Shown here: positions 54,344 through 63,421 of the stretch, in pieces
How the letters are laid out: every line of letters begins with the position of its first letter
Position numbering within the stretch: position 1 is the stretch's first letter
The notes under the pieces: model-generated
Told to the model about the DNA's origin: nothing
The model's input: the letters and a program-made list of their open reading frames with translations, nothing else
Databases searched by the model: none
NCBI GenBank assembly: GCA_030747695.1
Contig: JASLKG010000003.1
Location: forward strand, 82,300-146,299
DNA from: Candidatus Poseidoniaceae archaeon
GTDB taxonomy: Archaea > Thermoplasmatota > Poseidoniia > Poseidoniales > Poseidoniaceae
Length of the DNA stretch: 64,000 bases
Reading direction: 5' to 3'
Translations under genes and position numbers: made by a program

Positions 54344-55203
54344 TGATTGAAACAATCGCATTTTGGGTAATGATTGTTTCAGGAATTGGTATTGCATTAA
54401 TGGTCACAAAATCACTATGGAAAAGGTATCTTCGTTTACAATCTGAAAAACCTAGCTTAGATCGTGAATGGGTTGATGATTGTGCAAAACATGGTTCTGC
54501 AGAAATTAAAGGTAACAGAATCTCATTGAAAAACATTAGAGATTTTAAGTGGGAAAGCAAATGGGAACATGATGGAAAGTGGTTAGATACAGATGTAGAT
54601 GTCTCAAAAATCAAAGATATCTGGTTTGTGATAGATCATTTTCATTCCATTAAGGGTTTGGCACATACCATGTTAACATTTGAATTTGAAGATGGCCAAT
54701 TCATTACTTTTTCATTCGAAACACGTAGAGAAAAAGGAGAAAAGTATCACCCTTGGACCGGATTATGGCGTGCTTACGAACTTTATCTCTTGGTATCAAC
54801 TGAAAGGGACGCACTCCACCTAAGAACAAATAAGAGGGGACATAAAGTCCACTTGTTTAGGGTTCAAGCACCTCCAGGGAAAGATAAAGCCTTGTTTTTA
54901 GCTCTATGTGATCGCCTCAATAAATTATCAATAGAACCTGAATGGTATCACACTTTATTCAGTACATGTACAACCTCAATCGTAGATCAAGTTAATTTGA
55001 TTACTCCGGGAAGAATTCCTAGTATGTGGCGTACTCTACTTCCCGGACATTCAGCAAAAGCAGCATGGAAACTAAAATTGATTGAGGATTGGGGTGGATA
55101 TAAATCAACAATAGAAGCTTCAAGAATTGATGAAAAAGCACAAGAATGGAAAGAAGATGAAGATTATTCACTTCATATTAGGAGACATTTGCCTCCCAAA
55201 TGA
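54343..55203 (+). CDS. DUF4105 / Lnb-like protein (lipoprotein N-acyltransferase family)
   Basis: A 286-residue protein from ATG 54343 (TAATG overlap with the gene before, GGAGG eight bases upstream); ATG 54328 is an alternative. An N-terminal helix (WVMIVSGIGIALMVTKSL) is followed by a domain with strong DUF4105 features: the His in GLAHTMLTFEFEDG, the block FSFETRREKGEKYHPWTGL, STERDALHLRTNKRG, and the Cys in LFSTCTTSIVDQVN. DUF4105 is the family of bacterial Lnb, which moves a fatty acid on lipoproteins. A Cys-His pair like this suggests a working transferase. Its presence in an archaeon is unusual; the substrate is inferred. Confidence 0.75.
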   Translation: MIETIAFWVMIVSGIGIALMVTKSLWKRYLRLQSEKPSLDREWVDDCAKHGSAEIKGNRISLKNIRDFKWESKWEHDGKWLDTDVDVSKIKDIWFVIDHFHSIKGLAHTMLTFEFEDGQFITFSFETRREKGEKYHPWTGLWRAYELYLLVSTERDALHLRTNKRGHKVHLFRVQAPPGKDKALFLALCDRLNKLSIEPEWYHTLFSTCTTSIVDQVNLITPGRIPSMWRTLLPGHSAKAAWKLKLIEDWGGYKSTIEASRIDEKAQEWKEDEDYSLHIRRHLPPK

Positions 55204-55756
55204 ATAACAAATCTCCTCCTTCGTGTGACAGTTTGACATTTTCAGATATAGTTCGGTTACCTACTCCCAATGTACCAGTAGAAATATCTTGATCTTGCAA
55301 GGTAAATTCACACCCGTCTATTCTGACTTCTTTGACGATTCCAAATGGGATTATGCCACATCTAGTACCAATTTTTAATTTCATTTCTAAACCTTCACTA
55401 GGAATTCTACATGCTCTCCATGTATCAAAATAGATTATTGCGTTTGATTCAGTTTCAAATAACGATGTAAATGTTGCCAATTGGTGATCTAATCTACCAC
55501 CCTCAACACCTACAATTGCATTTACTTCATATTCGCGAAGAGCCTTTGCTAAATCTGAGTCACATTGACCATCATCTGCTTGGTACTTTTTTGGATTTTT
55601 TATAGAATCCATGTCTCCTACAACTACATCCCATTGTTCAAATCTATCTGCCGCACCATCAAGTGCAACAATTTGAGTTGCTTGTTCAAATAATGTATCC
55701 ATCAACAAATTCGAAGGCCAATTTCCATTTCCCACAACGAGTACGAATCCGGCCAT
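55178..55756 (-). CDS. Thiamine pyrophosphokinase
   Basis: A 192-residue protein that should transfer pyrophosphate from ATP to thiamine. Motifs are LDGAADRFEQWDVVVGDMDS (about 33-52), GQCDSDLAKALREY and GVEGGRLDHQLA, all diagnostic of the family. The C-terminal beta domain (ISTGTLGVGNRT) binds thiamine. Many archaea use thiamine-phosphate kinase instead, so a pyrophosphokinase suggests thiamine salvage. The 3' end overlaps the convergent DUF4105 gene by 26 bases. Confidence 0.88.
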   Translation of the reverse strand: MAGFVLVVGNGNWPSNLLMDTLFEQATQIVALDGAADRFEQWDVVVGDMDSIKNPKKYQADDGQCDSDLAKALREYEVNAIVGVEGGRLDHQLATFTSLFETESNAIIYFDTWRACRIPSEGLEMKLKIGTRCGIIPFGIVKEVRIDGCEFTLQDQDISTGTLGVGNRTISENVKLSHEGGDLLFIWEANVS

Positions 55757-55809
55757 GTTAAGGCCAAATGGTGGTTGGTTTCAAGTGGTTCGCTCCAACG
55801 CAATCAAAA

Positions 55810-55830
55810 CGGCCCCCTAATAGGGGGCCG
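55810..55830. promoter_or_regulatory. Perfect GC-rich hairpin upstream of the giant gene
   Basis: CGGCCCCCT-AAT-AGGGGGCCG: a perfect nine-base stem with a three-base loop, very GC-rich in an AT-rich region. It lies between the divergent pyrophosphokinase and the giant surface-protein gene, about 40 bases before the GTG start. It could be an operator, a leader RNA hairpin, or an attenuator. A second short palindrome, AAACATGTTT, follows within ten bases. Confidence 0.6.
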
Positions 55831-55870
55831 TGTAAACATGTTTTGGCAATAGTTTTGAAGGTGGTATGTC

Positions 55871-58800
55871 GTGAAACAAATTATGCTATGGCGCAAGTGG
55901 GTTCTTCCACTCACAATATTGATGATTTTCGCCATGCAAATTTTGTTACCATTAGCACCTCTCTCAGAATCAGAATCTTATATTCCAGGCCAATCTGAAT
56001 TCTTTGGATCAGGACACGAGAGAGCAGGTTCACAAGTCACAATTAATGGGCAATCGTGGGATATAAGGCCGGAATCAATCATTGAAGAAGTTGAATTTAC
56101 AACACTTTCTTCAAACGCAACAGGAGGTATTGATTTGGTACCAGACCTTGACCATGGAGTGCATTTTTGCGCAATCAATGGAGATGAAGTAGTATATGTC
56201 GCACCTGACGGAAATCAAATGCTCATAGAAAATTTGAGTGGGCAAGAAGGAGCAGACCACTGTGCAATTGCAAATTCAGATTTAGATAGAATTGTTGTAG
56301 TGTATGACAATGGTGATGATTTGAAGGTAGCACGATTAGCGATAGAAAGCATAGTCTATACAAATCCAATTTGGTATGTCCGTACAATTGCAGAAGATGT
56401 TGTAAAAGACACTATACGTGTCGATTTTGATTCAGAACATAGAATCCATATTGTGTATAGAGATTTGGATTCAAAATTGTCTCATATGATGTATAACACT
56501 GCATATTGGAATCACTCAATAATCGAATCTGATCAAGTTGGCAGTGATGTGGAATTTGAGATAGATGATTTGGGAATTGCACATGTAGTGTACACAAAGG
56601 GCGATGAAGTCCATTTGATAAGATTCAATGAGACATATGAAGTACGCCAAACTATCGGTAAGGATTCAAATTTAACAAATGGAATTGGTATGAGTCTAGA
56701 TTCAAATTTCGTTGAACAGATTGCTTATACTACCGAAGTTAATGGGACTAGTACAGTATCCCTATTGCAGAGTCTTGCTGGGAAAGATATTGGAAGAATT
56801 TCACCAGAGGCCAAATGGATCATCAATTATGATGATGATTCACTTGAGGGCATTGTAAAGTTTGGAGATATTGATTCCGATGGCTACGATGATTTGGTTT
56901 ATACAGATCCAGATGGAAACGGAACAATTTCCATACATGTGGGAAGTTCAAGTGGCCCAAGTATTCTTGCAGATCAAATAATTGTTGGATCACAAGGGGA
57001 TTCATTGTTAGGTAATGCTATGGCAGTTGGGGATTGGAATTGTGATGGATATGACGATATAGTCGCGAGCGAACATGGGTTAGGATACAACGATTCAGGA
57101 TATGTCAAGATAATGTTAGGTTCAGCTGAGGGCATTAACGAATCAGCATGGTGGTCATTGCAAGGTAATGATAATGATAACTTGGGGTGGTCAATAGCAT
57201 CACTTGGAGATGTGGAATTAGATGGGTGTGATGATTTTGCAATAGTGGCCAACAAGTTGGTGGAAGAACATCCTTCAGATCCACAATTATCAAAAAATGG
57301 ATTAGTTTTAATTTTCAGGGGAAATCAAACATCAATGATACATCAGACAAATATTACTCAAACACTAGACGGCTCAATGTTTGGTAGAGCCTTGGCATCG
57401 GGAGACTGGGACGGAGATGGTTACAATGACCTTGTGATATCAAATACTGGAAATCAAGATTCTCCTACAGGATATTCTTCAATAGAGTTTTTCCGAGGAG
57501 GACCTAATGGCACCGAATCAACTCCTTATGCTGATTTCCAATTGCTCACCCAAGGAAAGCTCTATGGGACTGAAATGTCATTTGTAGGTGATATCAATGG
57601 AGATGGATATGAAGACCTATTAATTTCTGAACTATATGCCTCTGGAAATCTATACCATACTGGTAAAATTCATTTGTGGGCGGGTTCATCAACTGGCCCA
57701 ACACAGGGATATTGGGATGATACAGGAGCGTTTGCAAATGCTTTGTTAGGAACTACACTATCTCCTGCTGGCGACATTAATGAGGATGGATATGATGACT
57801 TCTTGGTAACTTATCCAAGGTATTCAAATAATGGAAATGTGTTATTGTATCTCGGTTCAAGTTTCGGCCCTAGACAAGATACCCAATCCTTCGCACAAGG
57901 ACTAACTGGTGAATATGTTGGAATTAATTTGCTATCGGGAATGGATTTTGATGGAGATGGAATGGGAGATTTACTTTATTCTTCAAGAGATTTGAAAGAA
58001 GACGGGTCTTCATTTACCCCAGCTTTGAATATAATGACTGAACGTGATTGGGAATTCATTGATATTGAAATTGAAGGATCTGTAAATAATATAGAGATGG
58101 GCTCAACTTTGAGAGGAGACCCTACAATATTTGTCGATGGTCAAAATGACGTGCTAATTCGACACACACTTGATGGTAGCCCTTCAGGAAGATGGGTAAT
58201 TTCGACAATAGATTCGAGTGGTACAGTATCTTTTGCTAGTTCTAGTTCTGGTAATTTTGCAATATTGTCGCACACTAATGGCCCTATCAAATATCACTAT
58301 TCGACTCCTTATCTGGGATTAACTACAACTCTAAATTCAATTAATGAAGCTGGAATGTGGGCAGATACTGATGTCGACTCCAATGGTTTACAGCATATTG
58401 TACATGCAAGTACATCCTTTTCTTCAATATTTTATTCCAATGAATCTTCTACAGGTTGGACTTCACAAACGGTCAGTTCATCAATTGATTTAATGATGCC
58501 AATCCAATTACACTTGAATTCATCAGATACGCCCCATTTGGTATATACAGAAGATACTGGCGATGTTAAGATTGCAATAAGAGATAGTTCTTGGTCCGAA
58601 AATAATTTGTTAAACTCAACTGTTGGAATAGATTTAGACACGGTCATGTGGGATGATGAATTGTATATGGCAGTGATAAATTCTGTAAACAATACTTCTG
58701 TATTGAGTGTTATTCATTGGGCCAATTTGTCAGATAACAATTATACTCATAATTGGAATCTTGCAGTAGTGAACGATACAGCACAAGTTGAAATCGGAAT

Positions 58801-61800
58801 GAGTGATGCAAATAACCTGTGCGTTTCGTGGATGGACGGTTCGAGACTTATTGTTAATGAATTAAATTTGTCAGCCGTTACTTGGAATGACACCAATCAC
58901 TGGACGGAAGTGCAAAATATTTGGTTATTAGGTGAAACAGAAGGATACAATTTAGTTCAAGATAATTCAGTTGTTGTATTCGATGCAAATGATACTTCAC
59001 AAGGAATGGTATACAAAAATGATGAAGGGATTTGGAATTATCATTCACAAGAAATAATCAATTCGGAAGTACCTATGGATTTGTTAGTCAGTAATGATAG
59101 GTGGCACCTAACATCTACAGATTCCAATAATAATATTGTATGGAGCAATGGTCTAATTGGAACTACAAACAACAAGAATTCTGTAGTGTTTAAGGAATTC
59201 ACTACTGAGCATGTTATTCCAATTTCGATTAACAATCAGGGAGAGTATGTATACCAATTTTCTGATTCATTGAGCAAAGATATGGTTGCAATGAGATTAC
59301 AGAAAGATACTGATGCAGATTTCTATCCAGATAGTGTAGATGCTTTCCCCACTTTGTCTAATCAATGGATAGATTCCGATAGTGATGGATTTGGTGATAA
59401 TCAAGATGGGCCATATTCTGATATGTGCCCTTCAACATTTGGGACATCGCATTATTATGAACATGGATGTTTAGATGCTGATTCTGATGGCTATAGGGAT
59501 GTTATAGATGATTGTGTAAATGACAAGGGAATGTCCTGGTGGGGACGAATTGGTTGTAATGATTATGATCAAGATGGTTGGTCTGACAATGATGGAACAT
59601 ATGTAGGCGGAGATAGGTATCCTACGAATTGGAAACAAGCTCTAGATACCGATAGGGATACTTACGGAGACAATCATGGTCCAGACTGTTGTGATGTGGT
59701 AATCTTTGGAAATACAGACTCGTCTGAACCCGATTTGTTCCCGTACAACCGTGCCCAATGGAAGGATGATGATAATGATGGATATGGAGATAATTCAAGC
59801 GATCAAGAATTCGGTGACAAATGCCCATGGGTGCAAGGATTTTCTTGGCGAGACCGATTAGGTTGTGTAGATACTGATGGTGATGGTGCATCGGACCCAT
59901 CAGGACAGGGAGTCAATGAGTGGAACGTGAGTCATGGAGCCGATATGTGGACTAACGATAGTACTCAGTGGGCAGATACTGACGGAGATGGATTTGGTGA
60001 TAATTCATCAGATGGTGCTACAAATCCTGACAAATTCCCTAACAATAATGCTGCAGCAAATGATTCTGATAATGATGGATATCCTAATGATTGGACTGTG
60101 CAGTATAATGGTTCCAATGCAAAGGGATTACTAATCGACGGGTGTCCTAATCAATATGGTAATTCGAGTTATCCGATGCCAGGATGTGTTGATACAGATG
60201 GAGATGGAACAGCTGATGTTATTGATGACTTCCCACTTGACCCTACTCAAGTTACAGATACTGATGAGGATGGTTGGGGAGATAATCCTGCAGGAAATGA
60301 TCCTGATCAATGCCCTTATGTTCCTGGATTAATCAATGGAACAAAACCTGATGGTACTCCGGGAGTTGGTTGTCCAATAATAGATGCTAATGATGATGAT
60401 GCTGATGGTGTTACAAATGAGTATGATGAATGCGAAAATACAGATCAAGGTTTACCTGTAGATTCAGTAGGATGTGCTGAGAATCAGAAAGATGAAGATC
60501 AAGATGGTGTATTCAATTCAGAAGATCTATGCCCCAACACAGAGTTTGGTAGTACTGTAGATAATGATGGGTGTGCGCAAGAACAAATTGAAGTTGATAC
60601 AGATGGAGATGGAATCAATGATCCATATGACTTATGTCCTGATACTGATAGTGCATTAACAGTAAATGCAGTTGGATGTGCTGGAAATCAAATAGATTCA
60701 GACGGTGATAATGTTACTGATGATGTTGACGATTGTCCCGGTACAGCACAAGGAATCCCAGTACTTGCAAATGGGTGTGACGATGAGTCATTAATCAATC
60801 AAAATGACATAGATAACGACGGACATGTTGGAGAGTATTCCTTTGATATCAATGCCGACACCGGCGAGGTAGAAAATGAAACTGGAGACGCCTTCCCTGC
60901 AGACGCATCCCAATGGTGGGATAGAGATGGAGATGGTTATGGGGACAATTCAAATGGTAATGAGTCTGATGATTGTCCAACTGTTTTTGGAACATCGATG
61001 ATGAAAGATCGATATGGATGTTTAGATAGTGATGGCGATGGCTATGGCGACGAATTGGGCCATGACCCATTCCCTAGTGATTCGACTCAATGGGAAGATG
61101 CAGATCAAGATAGTTGGGGCGACAACCAGACTGGAGATAACCCAGATTTGTGCCTCAACACTACATTGGCAAAGGTCGAACAAGCAAGAGTGAATAACGG
61201 ATGTGCAGATTATCAATTGGATTCGGATAATGACGGTGTAACAAATGACAGAGATGCATGTCCAGGAACCGAACCAAACGCTCCAGTTTATCCTAGTGGA
61301 TGTAAAATGGAGATCGAAGAACCAGTCGAAGAAACTAGTGATTTAATATTTGGAATGGAACCAACAATGTTCTACATAGTTTCATTCACTGGTGGTTTAT
61401 TCGTATTATTACTCATAATATTTGTAATCCGAATTAGAAATAGAACCGATTTTTATGATGATGATGATGATGATGATTGGGAAGAAGATTATTACGAAGA
61501 TGAAGAGGAAGAAGACTTCCTTTCAACAATAATGAATCAATCGCGGTCCAATAGGCCGATTTCAAATCAAGGCCGAGGCCCTCCTTCAAATTCACCCGGC
61601 CCAAGTCGGGGAGGCCCATCAGGGCCACCTCAAGGGACCCCTCCACGAGGGCCTGCTAGAGGTGGACCGTCTCCAAAAGGCCCTCCAAGAGGTAGAGGCC
61701 CGGGTGTAAGTTCAAAAAAGAAAGTTGCAAAGCGTAAACCAATCAATAAGGTTGAAATTGATGAGAATCTTTTCTCTGCTGATGATATGGCAGATCGTAA

Positions 61801-61927
61801 AGCCGCAATAGATTGGACCAAATCAGCTCTGAAGGATGGGGAAAGTGAGAGGAAAATTTTGATGCAACTACAAACTACTGGATGGACAGCACCTCAGTCT
61901 AGAGCAATAATAGATTTGTCTAAATGA
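55871..61927 (+). CDS. Giant integrin-alpha-like surface protein: FG-GAP propeller, TSP3 repeats, membrane anchor
   Basis: A 2018-residue protein from GTG 55871 (GGTGG upstream; ATG 55883 possible). The signal peptide covers residues 1 to about 32. About 323-708 contain seven FG-GAP/VCBS units with Ca2+ loops (GDIDSDGYDDLV, GDWNCDGYDDIV, GDWDGDGYNDLV, GDINGDGYEDLL, GDINEDGYDDFL ...), enough for one seven-bladed propeller like that of integrin alpha. About 1145-1810 are TSP3-type DxDxDG repeats. A helix at about 1831-1853 is followed by an acidic run, a Pro/Gly/Arg-rich linker, and a terminal helical domain (ADRKAAIDWTKSALKDGESE). A calcium-dependent adhesin is likely. Confidence 0.88.
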   Translation: MKQIMLWRKWVLPLTILMIFAMQILLPLAPLSESESYIPGQSEFFGSGHERAGSQVTINGQSWDIRPESIIEEVEFTTLSSNATGGIDLVPDLDHGVHFCAINGDEVVYVAPDGNQMLIENLSGQEGADHCAIANSDLDRIVVVYDNGDDLKVARLAIESIVYTNPIWYVRTIAEDVVKDTIRVDFDSEHRIHIVYRDLDSKLSHMMYNTAYWNHSIIESDQVGSDVEFEIDDLGIAHVVYTKGDEVHLIRFNETYEVRQTIGKDSNLTNGIGMSLDSNFVEQIAYTTEVNGTSTVSLLQSLAGKDIGRISPEAKWIINYDDDSLEGIVKFGDIDSDGYDDLVYTDPDGNGTISIHVGSSSGPSILADQIIVGSQGDSLLGNAMAVGDWNCDGYDDIVASEHGLGYNDSGYVKIMLGSAEGINESAWWSLQGNDNDNLGWSIASLGDVELDGCDDFAIVANKLVEEHPSDPQLSKNGLVLIFRGNQTSMIHQTNITQTLDGSMFGRALASGDWDGDGYNDLVISNTGNQDSPTGYSSIEFFRGGPNGTESTPYADFQLLTQGKLYGTEMSFVGDINGDGYEDLLISELYASGNLYHTGKIHLWAGSSTGPTQGYWDDTGAFANALLGTTLSPAGDINEDGYDDFLVTYPRYSNNGNVLLYLGSSFGPRQDTQSFAQGLTGEYVGINLLSGMDFDGDGMGDLLYSSRDLKEDGSSFTPALNIMTERDWEFIDIEIEGSVNNIEMGSTLRGDPTIFVDGQNDVLIRHTLDGSPSGRWVISTIDSSGTVSFASSSSGNFAILSHTNGPIKYHYSTPYLGLTTTLNSINEAGMWADTDVDSNGLQHIVHASTSFSSIFYSNESSTGWTSQTVSSSIDLMMPIQLHLNSSDTPHLVYTEDTGDVKIAIRDSSWSENNLLNSTVGIDLDTVMWDDELYMAVINSVNNTSVLSVIHWANLSDNNYTHNWNLAVVNDTAQVEIGMSDANNLCVSWMDGSRLIVNELNLSAVTWNDTNHWTEVQNIWLLGETEGYNLVQDNSVVVFDANDTSQGMVYKNDEGIWNYHSQEIINSEVPMDLLVSNDRWHLTSTDSNNNIVWSNGLIGTTNNKNSVVFKEFTTEHVIPISINNQGEYVYQFSDSLSKDMVAMRLQKDTDADFYPDSVDAFPTLSNQWIDSDSDGFGDNQDGPYSDMCPSTFGTSHYYEHGCLDADSDGYRDVIDDCVNDKGMSWWGRIGCNDYDQDGWSDNDGTYVGGDRYPTNWKQALDTDRDTYGDNHGPDCCDVVIFGNTDSSEPDLFPYNRAQWKDDDNDGYGDNSSDQEFGDKCPWVQGFSWRDRLGCVDTDGDGASDPSGQGVNEWNVSHGADMWTNDSTQWADTDGDGFGDNSSDGATNPDKFPNNNAAANDSDNDGYPNDWTVQYNGSNAKGLLIDGCPNQYGNSSYPMPGCVDTDGDGTADVIDDFPLDPTQVTDTDEDGWGDNPAGNDPDQCPYVPGLINGTKPDGTPGVGCPIIDANDDDADGVTNEYDECENTDQGLPVDSVGCAENQKDEDQDGVFNSEDLCPNTEFGSTVDNDGCAQEQIEVDTDGDGINDPYDLCPDTDSALTVNAVGCAGNQIDSDGDNVTDDVDDCPGTAQGIPVLANGCDDESLINQNDIDNDGHVGEYSFDINADTGEVENETGDAFPADASQWWDRDGDGYGDNSNGNESDDCPTVFGTSMMKDRYGCLDSDGDGYGDELGHDPFPSDSTQWEDADQDSWGDNQTGDNPDLCLNTTLAKVEQARVNNGCADYQLDSDNDGVTNDRDACPGTEPNAPVYPSGCKMEIEEPVEETSDLIFGMEPTMFYIVSFTGGLFVLLLIIFVIRIRNRTDFYDDDDDDDWEEDYYEDEEEEDFLSTIMNQSRSNRPISNQGRGPPSNSPGPSRGGPSGPPQGTPPRGPARGGPSPKGPPRGRGPGVSSKKKVAKRKPINKVEIDENLFSADDMADRKAAIDWTKSALKDGESERKILMQLQTTGWTAPQSRAIIDLSK
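56840..57995 (+). repeat. Seven FG-GAP/VCBS propeller repeats (in-frame)
   Basis: Seven units start with GD(I/W/V)xxDGYxDLxx-type calcium loops, and several units have FxGSSSGP-like linkers. The count of seven matches a complete beta-propeller. The last unit (GMDFDGDGMGDLLYSS) is the most diverged. Confidence 0.8.
59304..61302 (+). repeat. TSP3-type Ca2+-binding repeat array (in-frame)
   Basis: Repeats of DSDxDGxGDN and DxDGDGxxD type alternate with C-containing linkers (GCxDTDGDG, DxCPGTxxGxPVxxxGC). They run from the end of the beta-rich exterior to just before the membrane helix. The C-terminal half resembles OmpA-associated TSP3 modules. Confidence 0.85.
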
Positions 61928-61980
61928 AGTTAGGTTCTTACATCACAATCAATAAGGAAACAATGTTGGAAACAAATACG

Positions 61981-61986
61981 GGAGGT
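61981..61986 (+). promoter_or_regulatory. Shine-Dalgarno before a TTG start
   Basis: GGAGGT lies eight bases before TTG 61994. The strong site supports TTG as the real start of the EF-hand protein. Confidence 0.55.
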
Positions 61987-61993
61987 TGTTATA

Positions 61994-63421
61994 TTGTCTG
62001 AAGAGCCACAAGGTGCATCAATGCCAGATGGCATTGAAGTCGATGAAGCAGCAGCATATTTTGGAGTATATGCCTCTTCAGATGCTCTTTACAAAATGAT
62101 GGAAATGAGTAGAGAAAACGCATTAGAATTCTTTCTTGAATTATTATCCGATCTTGTACTCAAGCCCGGCGACTTTGATTTCGAAGAAGCTTCAGTGAGG
62201 CTTTCTTGTGAGGGGGGTGAGATATATTTCTTGGTAGCAGGACATCTTGGAATAATGTCAATTCCTGAACAATTATCATTGGCCATAGATGAAGGACAAT
62301 TCGGTAAAAATGATCAAGAGAAATTATCGAGAATTTCTGATCCAATGCGTATTTTGAAAATGTTGGCTATTGCAAATCAAACTGGAGGCAAAGGTGAAGC
62401 AACAAAATATCTTGCAGGAATTGAATCTTTGATGAGTAGCCCTGCAGCGAATAAAGATGGATTATTACAACTAGCTAAAGAATTTGATGAATCGTTTGAT
62501 GTGGCAGGCCATGTAACACCTATAGCGAGCCTAAGTAGTGGAAAAGCAAAAGCCACTGCTGTAGAAGCAGGAGATATCCCTATTCCGAAAACAGATACAG
62601 TGAAAACGGAAGTGGAAAAGATACCCTCTTCACCACCCGTTCAAGTCGAAAAACCTGTAGTCGCAGAAACTCCAAAAAAGATACCAGATACAGTACCTTT
62701 ACCAAAAGAAGAGGATGTAGTTCCTTTACCTGAAATTGTAGAACCAGTAATTGAAATTGATTCTCGAAAAGAATCAGAAAAAACCGAAGATGCATTTGCT
62801 GGCGCATTTAATCTCGCAGAACCTGAGCCTGAACCTGAACCTGAGCCTGAGCCTGAGCCTGAGCCTGAACCTGAGCCTGAACCTGAACCCGAACCTGAGC
62901 CTGAACCTGAACCTGAACCTGAACCTGAAATTGGTTTGGAAGAAGCATTCGCGGCAGCTGATTTGGATAATAGCGGGGGGCTGTCAATTGAAGAGGTTGC
63001 AGAAGCAACTGGTTTAGACATGGGCGAAGCAGCAAAATTACATGCTGAAGCAGATGTTGATGGTGATGGGCAAGTAACTCTAGAAGAACTAAAATCTAAA
63101 CCTGAAGTTGCAGAAAAGATGGCTCTTCCTAAACCAGTAAAGCCAGTCAGATCAAGTATAGGTCAGACGCAAAATATGCAGCAACAGAATGTACAACAAA
63201 CACCTCAACAACCCCAACAACAGCAGTGGCAACAGCAGTGGGGGCAACAACAAATGCCACAACAGCAGTGGAACCAACAACAAATGCCACAACAACAATG
63301 GAATCAACCAGTACAACCAATGCAACCAACAATTAGGTCGGGAATACATTGCAGAGGATGCCGGATTGGAGTGGATCCAAATTGGCGTTTTTGTCCAATA
63401 TGTGGCACACAGAATAGATGA
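61994..63421 (+). CDS. EF-hand, Glu-Pro-repeat and zinc-ribbon protein
   Basis: A 475-residue protein from TTG 61994, decided by GGAGGT eight bases upstream. It has no signal peptide or membrane helix, so it is cytosolic. Residues about 1-190 are a helical domain; 276-312 an uninterrupted Glu-Pro repeat; 315-375 two EF-hands ([13 protein letters not shown] and [13 protein letters not shown]) with good calcium ligands. A Gln/Met/Trp-rich stretch follows, then a terminal CRGC...CPIC zinc ribbon. It is downstream of the calcium-rich giant surface protein and could respond to it inside the cell. This is an inference. Confidence 0.82.
   Translation: MSEEPQGASMPDGIEVDEAAAYFGVYASSDALYKMMEMSRENALEFFLELLSDLVLKPGDFDFEEASVRLSCEGGEIYFLVAGHLGIMSIPEQLSLAIDEGQFGKNDQEKLSRISDPMRILKMLAIANQTGGKGEATKYLAGIESLMSSPAANKDGLLQLAKEFDESFDVAGHVTPIASLSSGKAKATAVEAGDIPIPKTDTVKTEVEKIPSSPPVQVEKPVVAETPKKIPDTVPLPKEEDVVPLPEIVEPVIEIDSRKESEKTEDAFAGAFNLAEPEPEPEPEPEPEPEPEPEPEPEPEPEPEPEPEPEPEIGLEEAFAAADLDNSGGLSIEEVAEATGLDMGEAAKLHAEADVDGDGQVTLEELKSKPEVAEKMALPKPVKPVRSSIGQTQNMQQQNVQQTPQQPQQQQWQQQWGQQQMPQQQWNQQQMPQQQWNQPVQPMQPTIRSGIHCRGCRIGVDPNWRFCPICGTQNR
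62819..62929 (+). repeat. Hexanucleotide Glu-Pro repeat (GAxCCT)n
   Basis: The unit GAACCT/GAGCCT repeats about 18 times with one silent exception (CCC), encoding (Glu-Pro)18-Glu. It probably forms an extended rigid spacer between the helical and EF-hand domains. Simple repeats like this may vary in length between strains. Confidence 0.9.

Noticed and set aside
62819-62929. CRISPR or intergenic tandem repeat
   Set aside because: The hexanucleotide repeat is in frame inside a gene and encodes Glu-Pro units; there are no spacers.
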